Source: Methanosarcina sp. 2.H.T.1A.6 (GTDB lineage: Archaea; Halobacteriota; Methanosarcinia; Methanosarcinales; Methanosarcinaceae). Taken from it: a DNA stretch of 64,000 bases. The position numbers and the translations under genes are program-made. Positions within the stretch are counted from its first letter, which is position 1; each line of letters starts with the position of its first letter. The stretch is taken from contig NZ_JJOY01000049.1 in the NCBI RefSeq assembly GCF_000979455.1, positions 62,001-126,000 on the forward strand, written 5' to 3'. Below, piece after piece: positions 9,501-18,278 of the stretch. The notes under the pieces are model-generated. The model made no database searches, was not told the DNA's origin, and worked only from the letters and a program-made list of their open reading frames with translations.

Positions 9501-10714
9501 GCTGTATTCGTAACAGTCAGGTTGACTGTGTAGCTCCCTGAGGACACGTAGACGTGTGACGGGTTCTGTTCTGTTGAGTTAAAGCCATCTCCAAAGTCCC
9601 AGTCCCATCCGGTTGCGTTTAAGGAACTGTCAGTAAACTGAACTGATAGAGGAGCAGAACCGCTGGTCACATTGCTACTGAAATTGGCAACAGGAAGAAC
9701 GGGTTCTTGTACAGGAACAGAACCTATAAACTGCCCGAAGGCAATAGGTCTGGATCCTACAGATACGGTGGCTGTAACAGTGTTTGTGGAAGTGTCAATG
9801 ACATAGACACTGTTGCTGAAGTAGTTCGCCACATATACTTTTTTTCCATCTGGGGTGACTGCAACTCCAAAAGGAGTTAATCCTACAGTCACATTGTCTG
9901 TAACAGTGTTTGTGGAAGTGTCAATGACAGAGATAGTGTTACTGTTCTGGTTCGCAACATATGCCTTTGTTCCATCGGGGGTGACTGCAACTCCAACAGG
10001 TTCAGATCCTACAGACACACTGTCTGTAACAGTGTTTGTGGAGGTGTCAATTACAGAGACAGTGTTGTCATTGTAGTTTGCCACATATACCTTTGTTCCA
10101 GCCGGGTTGACTGCAACTCCAACAGGTTCAGATCCTACAGACACACTGTCTGTAACAGTGTTTGTGGAGGTGTCAATTACAGAGACAGTGTTGTCATTGT
10201 AGTTTGCCACATATACTTTTGTTCCCGTCGGGTTGACTGCAACTCCCATAGGTCTGGATCCTACAGATACGGTGGCTGTAACAGTGTTTGTGGAAGTGTC
10301 AATGACAGAGACACTGTTGCTGAAGTAGTTCGTCACATATACATTTGTTCCCGTTGGGTTGACTGCAACTCCCCTAGGATTGTTTCCTGCAGACACAGTG
10401 GCTGTTACAGCATTTGTGGAGGTGTCAATGACAGAGATTGAGTTGTCATTGTAGTTTGCCACATATACTTTTGTTCCCGTTGGGTTGACTGCAACTCCCA
10501 TAGGATAGTCTCCTACAGGCACAGTGGCTGTAACAGTGTTTGTGGAGGTGTCAATTACAGAGACAGTGTTGTCGTTGTTGTTCGTAATATACGCAAATTG
10601 CCTACCTAGAGTTTCGGCATGTGTAACATAAGCGCTCATCAATATTAAAAAAAATAAAATCAAACATAAAAGCACTTTATTGGAAATATTAACGCGTTGG
10701 TATTTCATATTCAA
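6566..10714 (-). CDS. Large surface protein: YVTN propeller, PKD, Kelch-like and DUF11-type repeats
   Basis: A 1382-residue exported protein. Order: signal peptide (1-33, cut near THA-ET); seven YVTN beta-propeller repeats of about 42 residues (38-335), highly alike at DNA level (about 9760-10600, 126-bp period); PKD1 (338-415); PKD2 (418-805) interrupted after WAWFFGDEP by six Kelch-like repeats of about 49 residues, each with PDGSIVLMGG and NDTW; PKD3 (805-883); three DUF11/TIGR01451-type repeats with NNNGGGDGF (885-1275); a low-complexity acidic stretch; and a C-terminal membrane anchor (about 1355-1377) followed by KRRQEEQK. It should stand outside the cell, anchored in the membrane, probably in adhesion or the cell envelope. 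It is the only intact gene inside the IS256-bounded unit. The ATG at 10714 is followed by a second ATG two codons later (10708). Confidence 0.9.
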   Translation of the reverse strand: MNMKYQRVNISNKVLLCLILFFLILMSAYVTHAETLGRQFAYITNNNDNTVSVIDTSTNTVTATVPVGDYPMGVAVNPTGTKVYVANYNDNSISVIDTSTNAVTATVSAGNNPRGVAVNPTGTNVYVTNYFSNSVSVIDTSTNTVTATVSVGSRPMGVAVNPTGTKVYVANYNDNTVSVIDTSTNTVTDSVSVGSEPVGVAVNPAGTKVYVANYNDNTVSVIDTSTNTVTDSVSVGSEPVGVAVTPDGTKAYVANQNSNTISVIDTSTNTVTDNVTVGLTPFGVAVTPDGKKVYVANYFSNSVYVIDTSTNTVTATVSVGSRPIAFGQFIGSVPVQEPVLPVANFSSNVTSGSAPLSVQFTDSSLNATGWDWDFGDGFNSTEQNPSHVYVSSGSYTVNLTVTNTARTNTSSRAGYILVSPPVPTAAFNGTPTSGTVPMNITFTDLSTGNPTGWAWFFGDEPYTQTWTQMNASSGWPARICYSSVVLPDGSIVLMGGWDGTNKLNDVWRSTNKGATWTKVSNAGWSARAHHSSVVLPDGSIVLMGGSDSTSSRNDTWQSTDKGITWTLVNASSGWTGRYYHSSVALPDGSIVLMGGSDDATWRNDTWRSEDKGATWKRMNESAGWTGRIFHSSASLPDGSIILTGGLDGTARLNDTWLSEDKGATWTLINGSSGWMGRTSHSSVAMPDGSVLLMGGLGIDNTPLHDIWRSTDKGRTWTKVADAGWSGRYYHNVVALSDGSIVLMGGLDDTTLLNDTWRLQPTGSNDPNPTHTYTAPGTYKVTLQAFNAGGYNSTCKTGYVTVTQSSPTAAFNGTPISGTEPLTVTFADRSTGEPTTWFWDFGDGTNSTEQHPSHTFYKAGSYTVNLTVSNGNGTNSTFATITVLEYNPAYTIDKTVTDLCGSGPSANVNSAGDVISYQIRVNNTGNVDLTNVSVNDPLLGDLTGPLECLNSDGILEVRESWIYCGTYTVNQEDLNNNGGGDGFINNAATVDCAELNPKSDSAAVSIEQKPACKINKIVIDVAGNGPEGRICSAGDVVSFQVNVTNNGNIDLKNISVRDSMLNLRGPYGDTGLVGLYQSSLTRYTNGGDGILSVGEAWYYLGNYTVTQEDLNNNGGGDGFLNSTVTFDSSETEPINETTIHYVDESGNESENESSGIRIEQNPDYSIYKSVIEVENGKDGVADNAGDVIRYRILVKNEGNVDLTGVSVNDQMITLEGPLESKAADRVLEVGENWTCTGNYTVTQEDINSNGGGDGYIDNTATVSCNELSNKNSSVKVLLPAAEISGGRSGHGSGTGSARIVSDTSENVDVNRTSTEENETQIQFEEETEYVEKETGNETAKPQTNEEIKSKIAPVMKMIYRIAFLLIACLLIVFMYKRRQEEQK

Positions 10715-11419
10715 GCGCTCCTCATCTATCTGAAAATGTCATTGTTTTTCTCATCCCAAATCCTCGTACACAACTTAATAATTATTTTTATTGCCTCTGC
10801 TGAATTTTACGGGATTTAATAACTGATTTTTTGTATTTCATTTGTTTTTTATATTATTAATATTAAAAATTATTAATTATGTTTTTAATGTGTCAGCAAG
10901 CTTTTCATTTTTTATTCATCTATCCACTTCGTATCACGAACAGCATCATTATACCCGAAAGATAGCATAAGCTAAACAAGCACAGATGCTTAATCTCTCA
11001 TTAACGGAAATTTGTATTCTCTTAAATTGGAGTGACTAAAAAGCAAAAATTATTTTTAATGTATGACGTTATTAAGTAGAAGATGTTTTGGGAGTTTATT
11101 TCAAGATCTGGCTCGTTTTAGAACCTTTAAGTAGCTATATGATATTTATTTCACTCTTCCGAATATAGAGACTACAAGCTGGTTATCCATTGCACTTTTT
11201 ATATTAAATAAGATATAACTTAAGTAATATTCTAAATAAGAAAATAAAACAATATATACATTACCGTTGGAAAAAATTCAGAAAAAAGCTATTTGATTTG
11301 TTTTTCCATTTATTGATCGATTCGGAAAAGTTCATACATTCAAGAGTTATCTCGAAAACTTATTTCATTGGTGTATATTGTTTTTCTGAGATTTTGTGGA
11401 GAAGTTTCAATATATATTT
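10715..11419. other. AT-rich space upstream of the surface-protein gene
   Basis: About 700 bases, very AT-rich, with no convincing frame on either strand. The promoter of the minus-strand surface-protein gene should lie near its left edge; AT-only blocks at about 10780-10880 are candidates, but no single TATA box stands out. The right edge merges with the broken transposase. Confidence 0.5.
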
Positions 11420-11793
11420 CGAGACTCCTTCTACTCCTAAAGCAGTCATTATCTTTTCCACCCTTCGGTGGAAACACCTTGAAGGTAGGATTCACTAACT
11501 GCAGTTAAAATGGCCTTTTCAACTCTGGAATACTTCTCAAAAACCTCTGTTTCAAAGGGAAACTCACGGAATTGAGGCTTTAATAAGTCAAGTTCCCCAT
11601 ATTTAGTCAGGAGAGTTCGAGGTTTGTAACCGTTTCTACTGGCTTTACGTGAATCAGTACGCTCATAACGGTGCGCCCCAGCTTGGAGGAGGACTTCCTC
11701 CTCCATTACGAGGTTTAAAAACCAGGTAATTAGCTGGCGAATTCCAGCTTCCTGATCGAAAAGATAACCTTTTATAAATGAGACTATATTAAA
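11420..11793 (-). pseudogene. IS256-family transposase, N-terminal fragment (frameshifted)
   Basis: Translation from ATG 11793 gives MFNIVSFIKGYLFDQEAG, then ASRNGYKPRTLLTKYGELDL and ESYLQGVST, typical of the N-terminal third of IS256-type transposases. After VST the frame breaks (stop near 11449). Shifting frame recovers about 15 more residues (EKIMTALGVEGVSK) before similarity ends near 11420. The middle of the gene is lost and its C-terminus lies 4.9 kb away at 6336-6488. An earlier TTG at 11847 also keeps the frame open but has no family-like residues. Confidence 0.8.
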
Positions 11794-11850
11794 CATTGAC
11801 TCTGCATCCTGTTTTTTTGTGGTGAAAGAAAAAGGATACAGAGTCAATCA

Positions 11851-11879
11851 TATTTTACAGAACTTTCGGTACGCTACCC
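11851..11879 (+). repeat. IS256-type outer right end
   Basis: Terminal repeat just upstream of the transposase N-terminal fragment. Read on the minus strand it begins GGGTAGCGTACCGAAAG. It pairs imperfectly with the left end at 6278-6304 and is identical to 6491-6519. Confidence 0.75.
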
Positions 11880-11887
11880 ATTGAGTG
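11880..11887 (+). repeat. Target-site duplication, right (ATTGAGTG)
   Basis: Second copy of the eight bases found at 6270-6277, directly against the outer right end of the IS256-bounded unit. Confidence 0.7.
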
Positions 11888-12320
11888 AATATACAGATTG
11901 TATTTCTGCAACAAAACCTCCGGGAACAATTTTTCTGGGGAAACAATATTATTTTTCTTTAATATGTACACTATTTTCTTAATGTTTATATAAGATGCAT
12001 GGATGTATGGAAAAAAAATAAATGTCAAGAATCAGGCTAATAAACAGTTATTATTCTTGATAATTCAGGCTTGCAGCTTTCAGCCGCAGAAGTGAACTTA
12101 AAGTTCACAGGTCCATGGCAGATTCTTTAAAATTCCCTTCTGCTCCGGGCTTTAACTGATTTATTTATTTATTTATTATCAACTCATTTATGGTTAACCT
12201 TTTCCGGTTTACTGATTGATTATTGATCGGTTTAATAATTTAGCACTGATCGGTTACAGTTGATTTATTCGTATCATTAATTGATTAATTCGTATCACTT
12301 GATGAGGATGTACTGATTTA
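11888..12320. other. Leader region of lysS with a short palindrome
   Basis: No gene seen. GTGAACTT-A-AAGTTCAC at 12092-12108 is a perfect 8-bp palindrome with one central base and could be a protein site or hairpin. The last 150 bases are TGAT/TTTATT-rich and contain the direct repeat ATTCGTATCA (about 12269 and 12289). The lysS promoter probably lies here. Confidence 0.4.
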
Positions 12321-13856
12321 ATGACTATGGAAATTAACAACACGGACCTGTCTGAAGAAATGCCCCTGTCTGATGAAACTGATTTATCGGGCTCCAGGGC
12401 TTTTGACGACTCTAAAATTGTAAAATTAAACGGTATCATAAGCCAGGGGCTCAACCCCTATCCCTATAAGTTCGAAAAGAATGGGGATATCTGCGATATC
12501 CTGAAAAAGTTCGAGGACTTTGAAAAGAACGAGGGCTTATCTGTCAGGACCGCAGGAAGGCTCTATAACATCAGAAAGCACGGTAAAATGATATTTGCCG
12601 ACCTTGGGGACCAGACCGGCAGGATTCAGGTGCTTGTAAGGAAAGGAAACCTTCCGGACGAAGAGTTCGAGACTTTTAAGAACCTTGTGGACTCCGGAGA
12701 TATCGTAGGGTTCCAGGGTGAAATTTTCAGGACAAAGAGAGGAGAAGATTCCATCAGTGTGTCCGAATTTGTCCTGCTTTCCAAGTCCCTTTGCGCCCTC
12801 CCCGAAAAATTCCACGGCTTAAAAGATGTTGAGACCAGGTACAGGAAAAGGTATCTTGACCTCATAGTCAACGCCGAAAAGAGGGAAATTTTCGTCATGA
12901 GGAGCAAACTCATCTCCGAGATCAGAAGGTTCCTTGCCGAAAGGGAATTTCTCGAGTTTGAAACCCCTGTACTCCAGACTGTATATGGAGGCGCAAATGC
13001 AAGGCCTTTCACGACTTTCCACAACTGTCTCGGACAGAACCTCTTTTTGAGAATTGCCCCTGAACTCTACCTCAAGAGGCTTGTTGTTGGCGGGTATGAG
13101 AAGGTCTTTGAGATTGCCAAAAACTTCAGGAATGAAGACATTGACACGACCCACAACCCTGAGTTTACGATGATCGAGGTCTACGAGGCCTACCGGGACT
13201 ATAATGACATGATGGACTTAACTGAAGGTATGGTCTCGGAACTCGTGTTCAAGCTGACAGGCAGCTATGAGGTGCAGATGGGTGAAAACACGATCAACCT
13301 CCGTTCTCCATGGAGGAGGCTTTCCATGGAAGACGCCTTAAAAGAATATGCCGGACTTGATGTCTTTGCCCACTCTATTGAAGAGTTGAAGAAAATCGCA
13401 ATTGAGAACCGGATTGAAGATTACGAAAAGGCAAAGAGCCACGGTGAATTCCTTGCCCTGCTTTTTGAAGGTCTGGTAGAGGACAAGCTGATAAACCCGA
13501 CTTTCATATACGATTTCCCTGTAGAAAACTCCCCTCTTGCCAAAAATCACAGGGAGAAAGCAGGTTTTGTCGAGCGCTTCGAGCTTTTCCTCAACGGCTG
13601 GGAACTGGCAAACGGCTATTCCGAATTAAACGACCCGCTTGAACAGGAGAAGAGGTTCGAAGATCAGGACAAGAAAAGGAAGCTGGGAGACCTTGAAGCC
13701 CAGACCATCGATTATGATTTCATTACAGCCCTTGGATACGGCTTGCCCCCAACCGGCGGCATGGGGCTCGGAATCGACCGCCTTACCATGATCCTTGCGG
13801 GTCTCGAATCCATCAAGGAAGTAATCCTTTTCCCGCAGATGAAAAGGGGAGACTGA
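12321..13856 (+). CDS. lysS: Lysyl-tRNA synthetase, class II
   Basis: 511 residues. Charges tRNA-Lys with lysine in the cytosol. An OB-fold anticodon-binding domain (about 60-160, with RTAGRLYNIRKHGKM) is followed by the class II catalytic core: motif 1 region around EFETPVLQ, motif 2 FEIAKNFRNEDID and motif 3 GMGLGIDRLTM near the C-terminus. The N-terminal 30 residues are acidic and outside the core. Methanosarcina is known to hold both class I and class II LysRS; this is the class II copy, thought to be bacterial in origin. ATG 12321 follows GATGAGG about a dozen bases upstream; an ATG two codons later is equally possible. Confidence 0.95.
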   Translation: MTMEINNTDLSEEMPLSDETDLSGSRAFDDSKIVKLNGIISQGLNPYPYKFEKNGDICDILKKFEDFEKNEGLSVRTAGRLYNIRKHGKMIFADLGDQTGRIQVLVRKGNLPDEEFETFKNLVDSGDIVGFQGEIFRTKRGEDSISVSEFVLLSKSLCALPEKFHGLKDVETRYRKRYLDLIVNAEKREIFVMRSKLISEIRRFLAEREFLEFETPVLQTVYGGANARPFTTFHNCLGQNLFLRIAPELYLKRLVVGGYEKVFEIAKNFRNEDIDTTHNPEFTMIEVYEAYRDYNDMMDLTEGMVSELVFKLTGSYEVQMGENTINLRSPWRRLSMEDALKEYAGLDVFAHSIEELKKIAIENRIEDYEKAKSHGEFLALLFEGLVEDKLINPTFIYDFPVENSPLAKNHREKAGFVERFELFLNGWELANGYSELNDPLEQEKRFEDQDKKRKLGDLEAQTIDYDFITALGYGLPPTGGMGLGIDRLTMILAGLESIKEVILFPQMKRGD

Positions 13857-14093
13857 TTGATTTCAGATTTCATTTTGTTCTGCAGGTTCGAGTTTGTCCT
13901 GCCAAGCGGACAGACCAGTCGGGGAGAAAATCCCCTTCTTTTTTATTTCGGAGAAGCCTGAAAGGCATCTTCCTCGGGCAGCATAGAACTTGATTCGGCT
14001 GAAGTCTACCTGCCGGATGGAACGAAAAAACCGGATAATATATTGAAAGATAGTACCACCAAAGTTGGGGTAGCTGTTGATTTTTCAGGATGA
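13857..14093 (+). pseudogene. Possible decayed coding remnant after lysS
   Basis: Directly after the lysS stop, the same frame reads protein-like for about 78 codons with one in-frame TGA. The parts are FVLPSGQTSRGENPLLFY, the TGA, then IELDSAEVYLPDGTKKPDN and VGVAVDFSG before a second TGA (14091-14093). Residue use and codons look real, but there is no start and no family I can name. GGGGAGAAAATCCCC (13921-13935), followed by a T-rich run, lies inside it and could act as a terminator for lysS. The remaining 14094-14349 shows nothing. Confidence 0.3.
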
Positions 14094-14349
14094 ATAACTC
14101 CAGATTTTAATGCGGTATAGTTACAGGAAGGTCGTTCCCGGTCCCGGCGGTGAATAGTGCATCATTTATCTCCGCAGGTGGGAAGACCCCTTTCTCGGAA
14201 GCTGCAGGCTGACAGGGAGGGATATTTCACAGTATTGTAACCTATTTAAGGTTGAACGTTCTTTCCTAGATGCTAAAGACTCAGAGGTTTCCTGTTGAGG
14301 TTTTAAGGCAGCATCAGCTACAACAGCATCAAAAATGAGCTTTTGAAAA

Positions 14350-17232
14350 ATGACGTTCAACAACACCTTCGACTCCTTCCATCCGAAAATTCGAGAAGCC
14401 CTTAAGACTCTGGGTTTCACCAAACCCACCGAACCGCAGGAAAGGGCTTTTCCCCTCATCCTTGACGGAAAGCACACTCTTCTGATCGCTCCAACCGGTT
14501 CCGGGAAAACAGAATCAGCTGTTCTGCCGGTCTTCCACGCTATCCTTAAGAAAAAGCAGGAGAAGCGGAGTGGGATATCTGCCCTCTACATCACTCCCCT
14601 GCGTGCGCTCAACAGGGATATGCTCTCCAGAATTGAGCTTATGGGGAAGCTGCTGGACATAAAGGTTCAGGTCCGGCATGGGGACACTCCGCAAAGCGAA
14701 AGGCAACGCCAGTCCAAAAACCCTCCTGATGTGCTGATCACAACACCTGAGACCTTGCAGGCAATGTTTACGGGCTCCCGCCTTCGGCAGAACCTCGAGA
14801 CTGTAACACATGTGGTGGTTGACGAAATCCATGAGCTTGCAGGCTCGAAACGCGGAGCCCAGCTGGCTGTCGGGCTTGAGCGGCTTGTGGAAATTTCAGG
14901 GGAATTCCAGCGGATAGGGCTTTCAGCAACAGTCGGGAACCCCTGGGAGATTGCAAAATTCCTTGCAGGGGCAAACCGGGACTTTACGGTTATTGAAGTG
15001 GCTCTTCTGAAACTGCTGGAGTTCGATATAGTCAGCTCTCATCTTTCCGGAGGGATCGAAGGAGATGCAGCCGGCGAAACAGAAGTCCTGGAGATTGCAA
15101 GTACAGTGGGCTGTGAGCCCGAATTTGCTTCTCACCTTTTCCGAATCCGGAAAATCGTTGAAGAAAGCCAGTCCACCCTTATTTTTGTGAATACCCGGCA
15201 GAGTGCGGAAGCTCTTGCAGCGGGTTTCCGGAAACTGGGCTCATCCATCGGCGTTCACCACGGTTCCCTTTCCTTTGAAGCCCGCGTTGAAGCCGAGGAG
15301 GCTTTCAAGTCCGGAGCCCTCAGGGGCCTTATCTGCACGTCTTCAATGGAACTCGGGATCGATATAGGAAATGTTGACCGGGTGGTTCAGTACGGATCCC
15401 CGCGCCAGGTCTCAAGGCTGCTCCAGAGGGTAGGGAGGGCAGGACACAGGCTGCATGAGGTTTCCCGGGGTACGATCATCTCCATGGAAGCAGATGACAT
15501 TGCCGAGAGCATGGCAATTACAAAGGCTGCACTGGAAGGCAGGGTTGAAGAGATTTCCCCGCACAGGAATTCCCTTGACGTTGTGGCAAACCAGATTGCA
15601 GGTATGGTCATGGACTTCGGGGAGGTCGGAATTGACAGGATTTTCAGGATCCTCGGGCGGACCTACACATTCAAGGACCTGCGGATTGAAGATCTGCAGC
15701 GGGTGGTGGACCAGATAGGGGACTACAGGCTGGTCTGGCACGAGAAAGGCTCAAATGTTGTGAAAAAACGCAGGAAGAGCTGGGAATATTATTACGACAA
15801 CCTCTCCATGATCCCGGACGAGAAGAAGTACGAGATCTATGACATCGTGAGTGGAAAGTCCATCGGGGTGCTGGACGAAGCCTTTGTGGTAAATTTCGCC
15901 CAGCCCGGAGCCGTTTTCATAACTAAAGGGGATATGTGGCGGGTCATTGAGATGCCTGACCGTGAACGGGAGCCGGGCCGGGACAGGATCAAGGTCGAGC
16001 CGGTCGAAGGCATGGGAGAAGTCCCGAGCTGGACCGGAGAAGAGATCCCTGTGCCCTTTGAGGTAGCCCAGGGTGTGGGAAAGCTCAGAGCTGAGATTGC
16101 AGCCCTCATCCGCGAAGGGCTTGATGACGAGGCAGTTGCCGAAAAATTGCAGTTGAAATATCCGGTAGCAAGGACAGCCGTGCTAGAAGTTATCCGCCTG
16201 CTGCGGGACCACGTTGAAGGAGGCTTCCCGCTTCCGGATGCGGATACAATCGTAATCGAAGACGGAGGAGACGCTGTGACCCTGAACGCCTGTTTCGGGC
16301 ACAACACCAACGGCACCCTTGCCCGAGTCCTCACCTCCCTTCTATCGGCCCGCTTCGGGAGCAGTGTTGCCCAGGAGGTGGACCCGTACAGGATCAGGCT
16401 GACTCTCCCCCGCCGGGTGGGTCCCGCCCAGATCCGGGACATGCTCACCTCCCTCCGCCCGGAACACGTTGAGCCCATCATCGAAATGACCCTGAAGAAC
16501 ACAACCCTGATGAAATGGAAAATGGTCCACGTAGCCCGCAAGTTCGGAGCCCTCTCCCGGGACATCGACTACGACAGGATCAGCATGAAAAAGCTCCTTG
16601 AAATTTACGAGGGTTCTTCCATGTACGATGAGGTGGTCCGCGAGATCTTCCACGATATGCTGGACGTCCCAAGGGCAAAAGAAGTCCTGACAAAACTTGC
16701 AGCCGGCCAGATTGCAGTCGAGGTCTCGGGCCCGACCCCTATCGGCTCAGCCGGCTTTGCCATGAAAAGAGACCTCGTAGCCCCGGAAAAAGCCGACCGT
16801 TCAATCGTCCTTGCCTTAAAGGAACGCATCATGAACGACAACATAATCCTCTTCTGCACGACCTGCAAGAAATGGACCTCCCGCCGCCAGGTCAAAAACG
16901 TCCCCGAAGAAATCATCTGCCCGGTCTGCGACTCAAGAATGGTTGCAGCCCTCAAGCCCTGGGAAGATGAGGAAATCAAACTGGTCAGGAAACAGGGAAA
17001 GGGCGTCCCGGTCTCAGCTGAGGAGAAGAAACGCATCCAGAGAGTCTACCGAAACGCCAGCATCGTGAACTCGCAGGGGAAAAAAGCCGTTATTGCGCTT
17101 GCGAGCAGGGGGGTCGGGCCTGAAACCGCATCAAGGGTGATTGAAAAGTTGAGGGTGGATGAAGAGGCGTTTTACAGGGATATCCTGATTGCGGAGAGGA
17201 ATTATGTGAAGACGAAGAAGTTCTGGGAATAA
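14350..17232 (+). CDS. Lhr-type ATP-dependent helicase
   Basis: 960 residues of the superfamily 2 Lhr (large helicase-related) family. Motifs: Q-like [10 protein letters not shown] (about 27-36), Walker [10 protein letters not shown] (48-56), DEIH (158-161), LSATVGN (192-198), [13 protein letters not shown] and QRVGRAGH (about 358-365). After the helicase core comes the Lhr-specific winged-helix/beta-barrel region (DEAD/H-associated domain). Near the C-terminus there is a four-cysteine zinc motif, CTTCKKW ... CPVC (about 836-860). Members unwind DNA and RNA-DNA hybrids and are linked to repair and replication-fork upkeep. Base composition is GC-rich compared with the cassette that follows. 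Confidence 0.9.
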   Translation: MTFNNTFDSFHPKIREALKTLGFTKPTEPQERAFPLILDGKHTLLIAPTGSGKTESAVLPVFHAILKKKQEKRSGISALYITPLRALNRDMLSRIELMGKLLDIKVQVRHGDTPQSERQRQSKNPPDVLITTPETLQAMFTGSRLRQNLETVTHVVVDEIHELAGSKRGAQLAVGLERLVEISGEFQRIGLSATVGNPWEIAKFLAGANRDFTVIEVALLKLLEFDIVSSHLSGGIEGDAAGETEVLEIASTVGCEPEFASHLFRIRKIVEESQSTLIFVNTRQSAEALAAGFRKLGSSIGVHHGSLSFEARVEAEEAFKSGALRGLICTSSMELGIDIGNVDRVVQYGSPRQVSRLLQRVGRAGHRLHEVSRGTIISMEADDIAESMAITKAALEGRVEEISPHRNSLDVVANQIAGMVMDFGEVGIDRIFRILGRTYTFKDLRIEDLQRVVDQIGDYRLVWHEKGSNVVKKRRKSWEYYYDNLSMIPDEKKYEIYDIVSGKSIGVLDEAFVVNFAQPGAVFITKGDMWRVIEMPDREREPGRDRIKVEPVEGMGEVPSWTGEEIPVPFEVAQGVGKLRAEIAALIREGLDDEAVAEKLQLKYPVARTAVLEVIRLLRDHVEGGFPLPDADTIVIEDGGDAVTLNACFGHNTNGTLARVLTSLLSARFGSSVAQEVDPYRIRLTLPRRVGPAQIRDMLTSLRPEHVEPIIEMTLKNTTLMKWKMVHVARKFGALSRDIDYDRISMKKLLEIYEGSSMYDEVVREIFHDMLDVPRAKEVLTKLAAGQIAVEVSGPTPIGSAGFAMKRDLVAPEKADRSIVLALKERIMNDNIILFCTTCKKWTSRRQVKNVPEEIICPVCDSRMVAALKPWEDEEIKLVRKQGKGVPVSAEEKKRIQRVYRNASIVNSQGKKAVIALASRGVGPETASRVIEKLRVDEEAFYRDILIAERNYVKTKKFWE

Positions 17233-17281
17233 AGAAGTTTCATTGAGCTATTTAATAATGGAATAATTAAGTGTGATTCAA

Positions 17282-17412
17282 TGCACATTTCGAACCCCTG
17301 CCAATATAGGACAATAATGTTTGACGATTGGATATTTTATTGACATTATATCAACAAAATGACATTTTAGTATAGCATAGTGGCACAAGAGTGCCAGGGT
17401 TCGAAATGTGCA
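17282..17412. mobile_element. 131-bp MITE with 16-bp inverted ends and ATTCAA duplication
   Basis: TGCACATTTCGAACCC (17282-17297) and GGGTTCGAAATGTGCA (17397-17412) are perfect inverted repeats. ATTCAA flanks both ends exactly (17276-17281 and 17413-17418). The inside is AT-rich and has no coding capacity. This is the structure of a miniature inverted-repeat element. It lies between the helicase and the convergent TIR-Mrr gene, and the stop codon of that gene (17415-17417) is within the right duplication. Confidence 0.75.
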
Positions 17413-17414
17413 AT

Positions 17415-18278
17415 TCAATGTAAATTTTTTATTATTTCTTCTATATCCCACAATTCTATTTTAGGCCCATTCAATGCTTTTGCGAAATTAATAGCAGATT
17501 TCGTATATCCAGAAGAACTAATAAATATACCATGATCTGCTTCACAAAAATAAATCGCTCCTAAAAACTGTTGTATTTTTCCTACAGAAACTTTGGAATT
17601 AGAATTATATTTTTTCACTTCTACTAATGTTTTTTTGTAGTGGTAATAATCAGTCAGCAAAAAGTCATAATCTACATCTACACTATTCTCATTTCTATAA
17701 CTGTTTATACCCTGTTTTTTGAACCATTCGTAAATAAAGTCTTCAAATTCGTTCGGTTCAATTTGATCAAGAACGTTTTGATCATTTACATACAGCGTTA
17801 ATAGTCGCTTGAAATCCTCATAATCGTTTATTTTATTATTTTCTTGAATATCTTCTACACTTTCGATGTAGTTTATGATATCATATATCAAATTATCATT
17901 ATATTTTGACCGTATATACCGAACGTTTTCTAAAGCGTTGGGTATTTTTACATTCTCATCGCTGACCAACAATATTTTTTTTCCTTTTCCTAATGCATAT
18001 CCTAGTTCAAAAATAACGTTGTAATTGGTATCGGTCAAAAAAGCTATCAATAAATCACATTTATTTATTAGATTCTGCATTGAGTTCGCTAAATCTGCGT
18101 TAGTTGAATCTATTTGAAAGTTATCTTTATAGATATTATAGTGATCTACGTAGTAATCTGAATTAAAGACTTCTCTGTTCAGCACTTGAATTTCATAACA
18201 TTTCAACTCATTTTCAAGGGATTTTAGGAATGTTGGATTAATTTTCCCTAAACTATATGAGAAATAAACTTTTTTCAT
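17415..18278 (-). CDS. TIR/deoxyribosyltransferase-like domain fused to Mrr-type nuclease
   Basis: 287 residues in two parts. Residues 1-140 look like the TIR-like/nucleoside 2-deoxyribosyltransferase superfamily: VYFSYSLG at the start, then CDLLIAFLTD and NVIFELGYALGKGKKILLV, where the Glu of FELG is the expected catalytic residue for NAD or nucleotide cleavage. Residues about 185-285 match the Mrr restriction-endonuclease fold: FEDFIYEWFKKQGI, DYDFLL, LVEVKKY (the E-x-K of PD-(D/E)xK), then KIQQFLGA and GIFISSSGYT. Its ATG follows the TGA of the methyltransferase gene with no gap, so the two are coupled. AT-rich codon use differs from the helicase to the left. Most likely an anti-phage effector; target and trigger are unknown. 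Confidence 0.75.
   Translation of the reverse strand: MKKVYFSYSLGKINPTFLKSLENELKCYEIQVLNREVFNSDYYVDHYNIYKDNFQIDSTNADLANSMQNLINKCDLLIAFLTDTNYNVIFELGYALGKGKKILLVSDENVKIPNALENVRYIRSKYNDNLIYDIINYIESVEDIQENNKINDYEDFKRLLTLYVNDQNVLDQIEPNEFEDFIYEWFKKQGINSYRNENSVDVDYDFLLTDYYHYKKTLVEVKKYNSNSKVSVGKIQQFLGAIYFCEADHGIFISSSGYTKSAINFAKALNGPKIELWDIEEIIKNLH

Larger units (their letters stand above)
6278..11879. mobile_element. IS256-bounded composite unit carrying a surface-protein gene
   Basis: The left end (6278-6304) and right end (11851-11879) are imperfect inverted repeats sharing TTCTGTAAAA at their inner side. Next to the left end is the C-terminal part of an IS256-family transposase on the minus strand. 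Next to the right end is the N-terminal part of the same kind of transposase, also minus. The eight bases ATTGAGTG flank the two outer ends exactly. A second 29-base copy of the right-hand end lies inside at 6491-6519 and is not flanked by that duplication. The simplest reading is a unit of two defective IS copies that inserted together with the surface-protein gene as cargo. The alternative is one IS insertion later split by the cargo. Neither transposase piece is functional, so movement now would need a transposase elsewhere. Confidence 0.6.

Noticed and set aside
15837-16565. 242-codon minus-strand frame inside the Lhr helicase gene
   Set aside because: Arg/Ser-rich antisense shadow of a GC-rich real gene with clear helicase motifs.
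17380-17412. tRNA-like T-arm (GGGTTCGAAAT) at the edge of the defence-like cassette
   Set aside because: No acceptor, D or anticodon stems fit around it. The string is part of the MITE inverted end and its mate occurs at 17282-17297.
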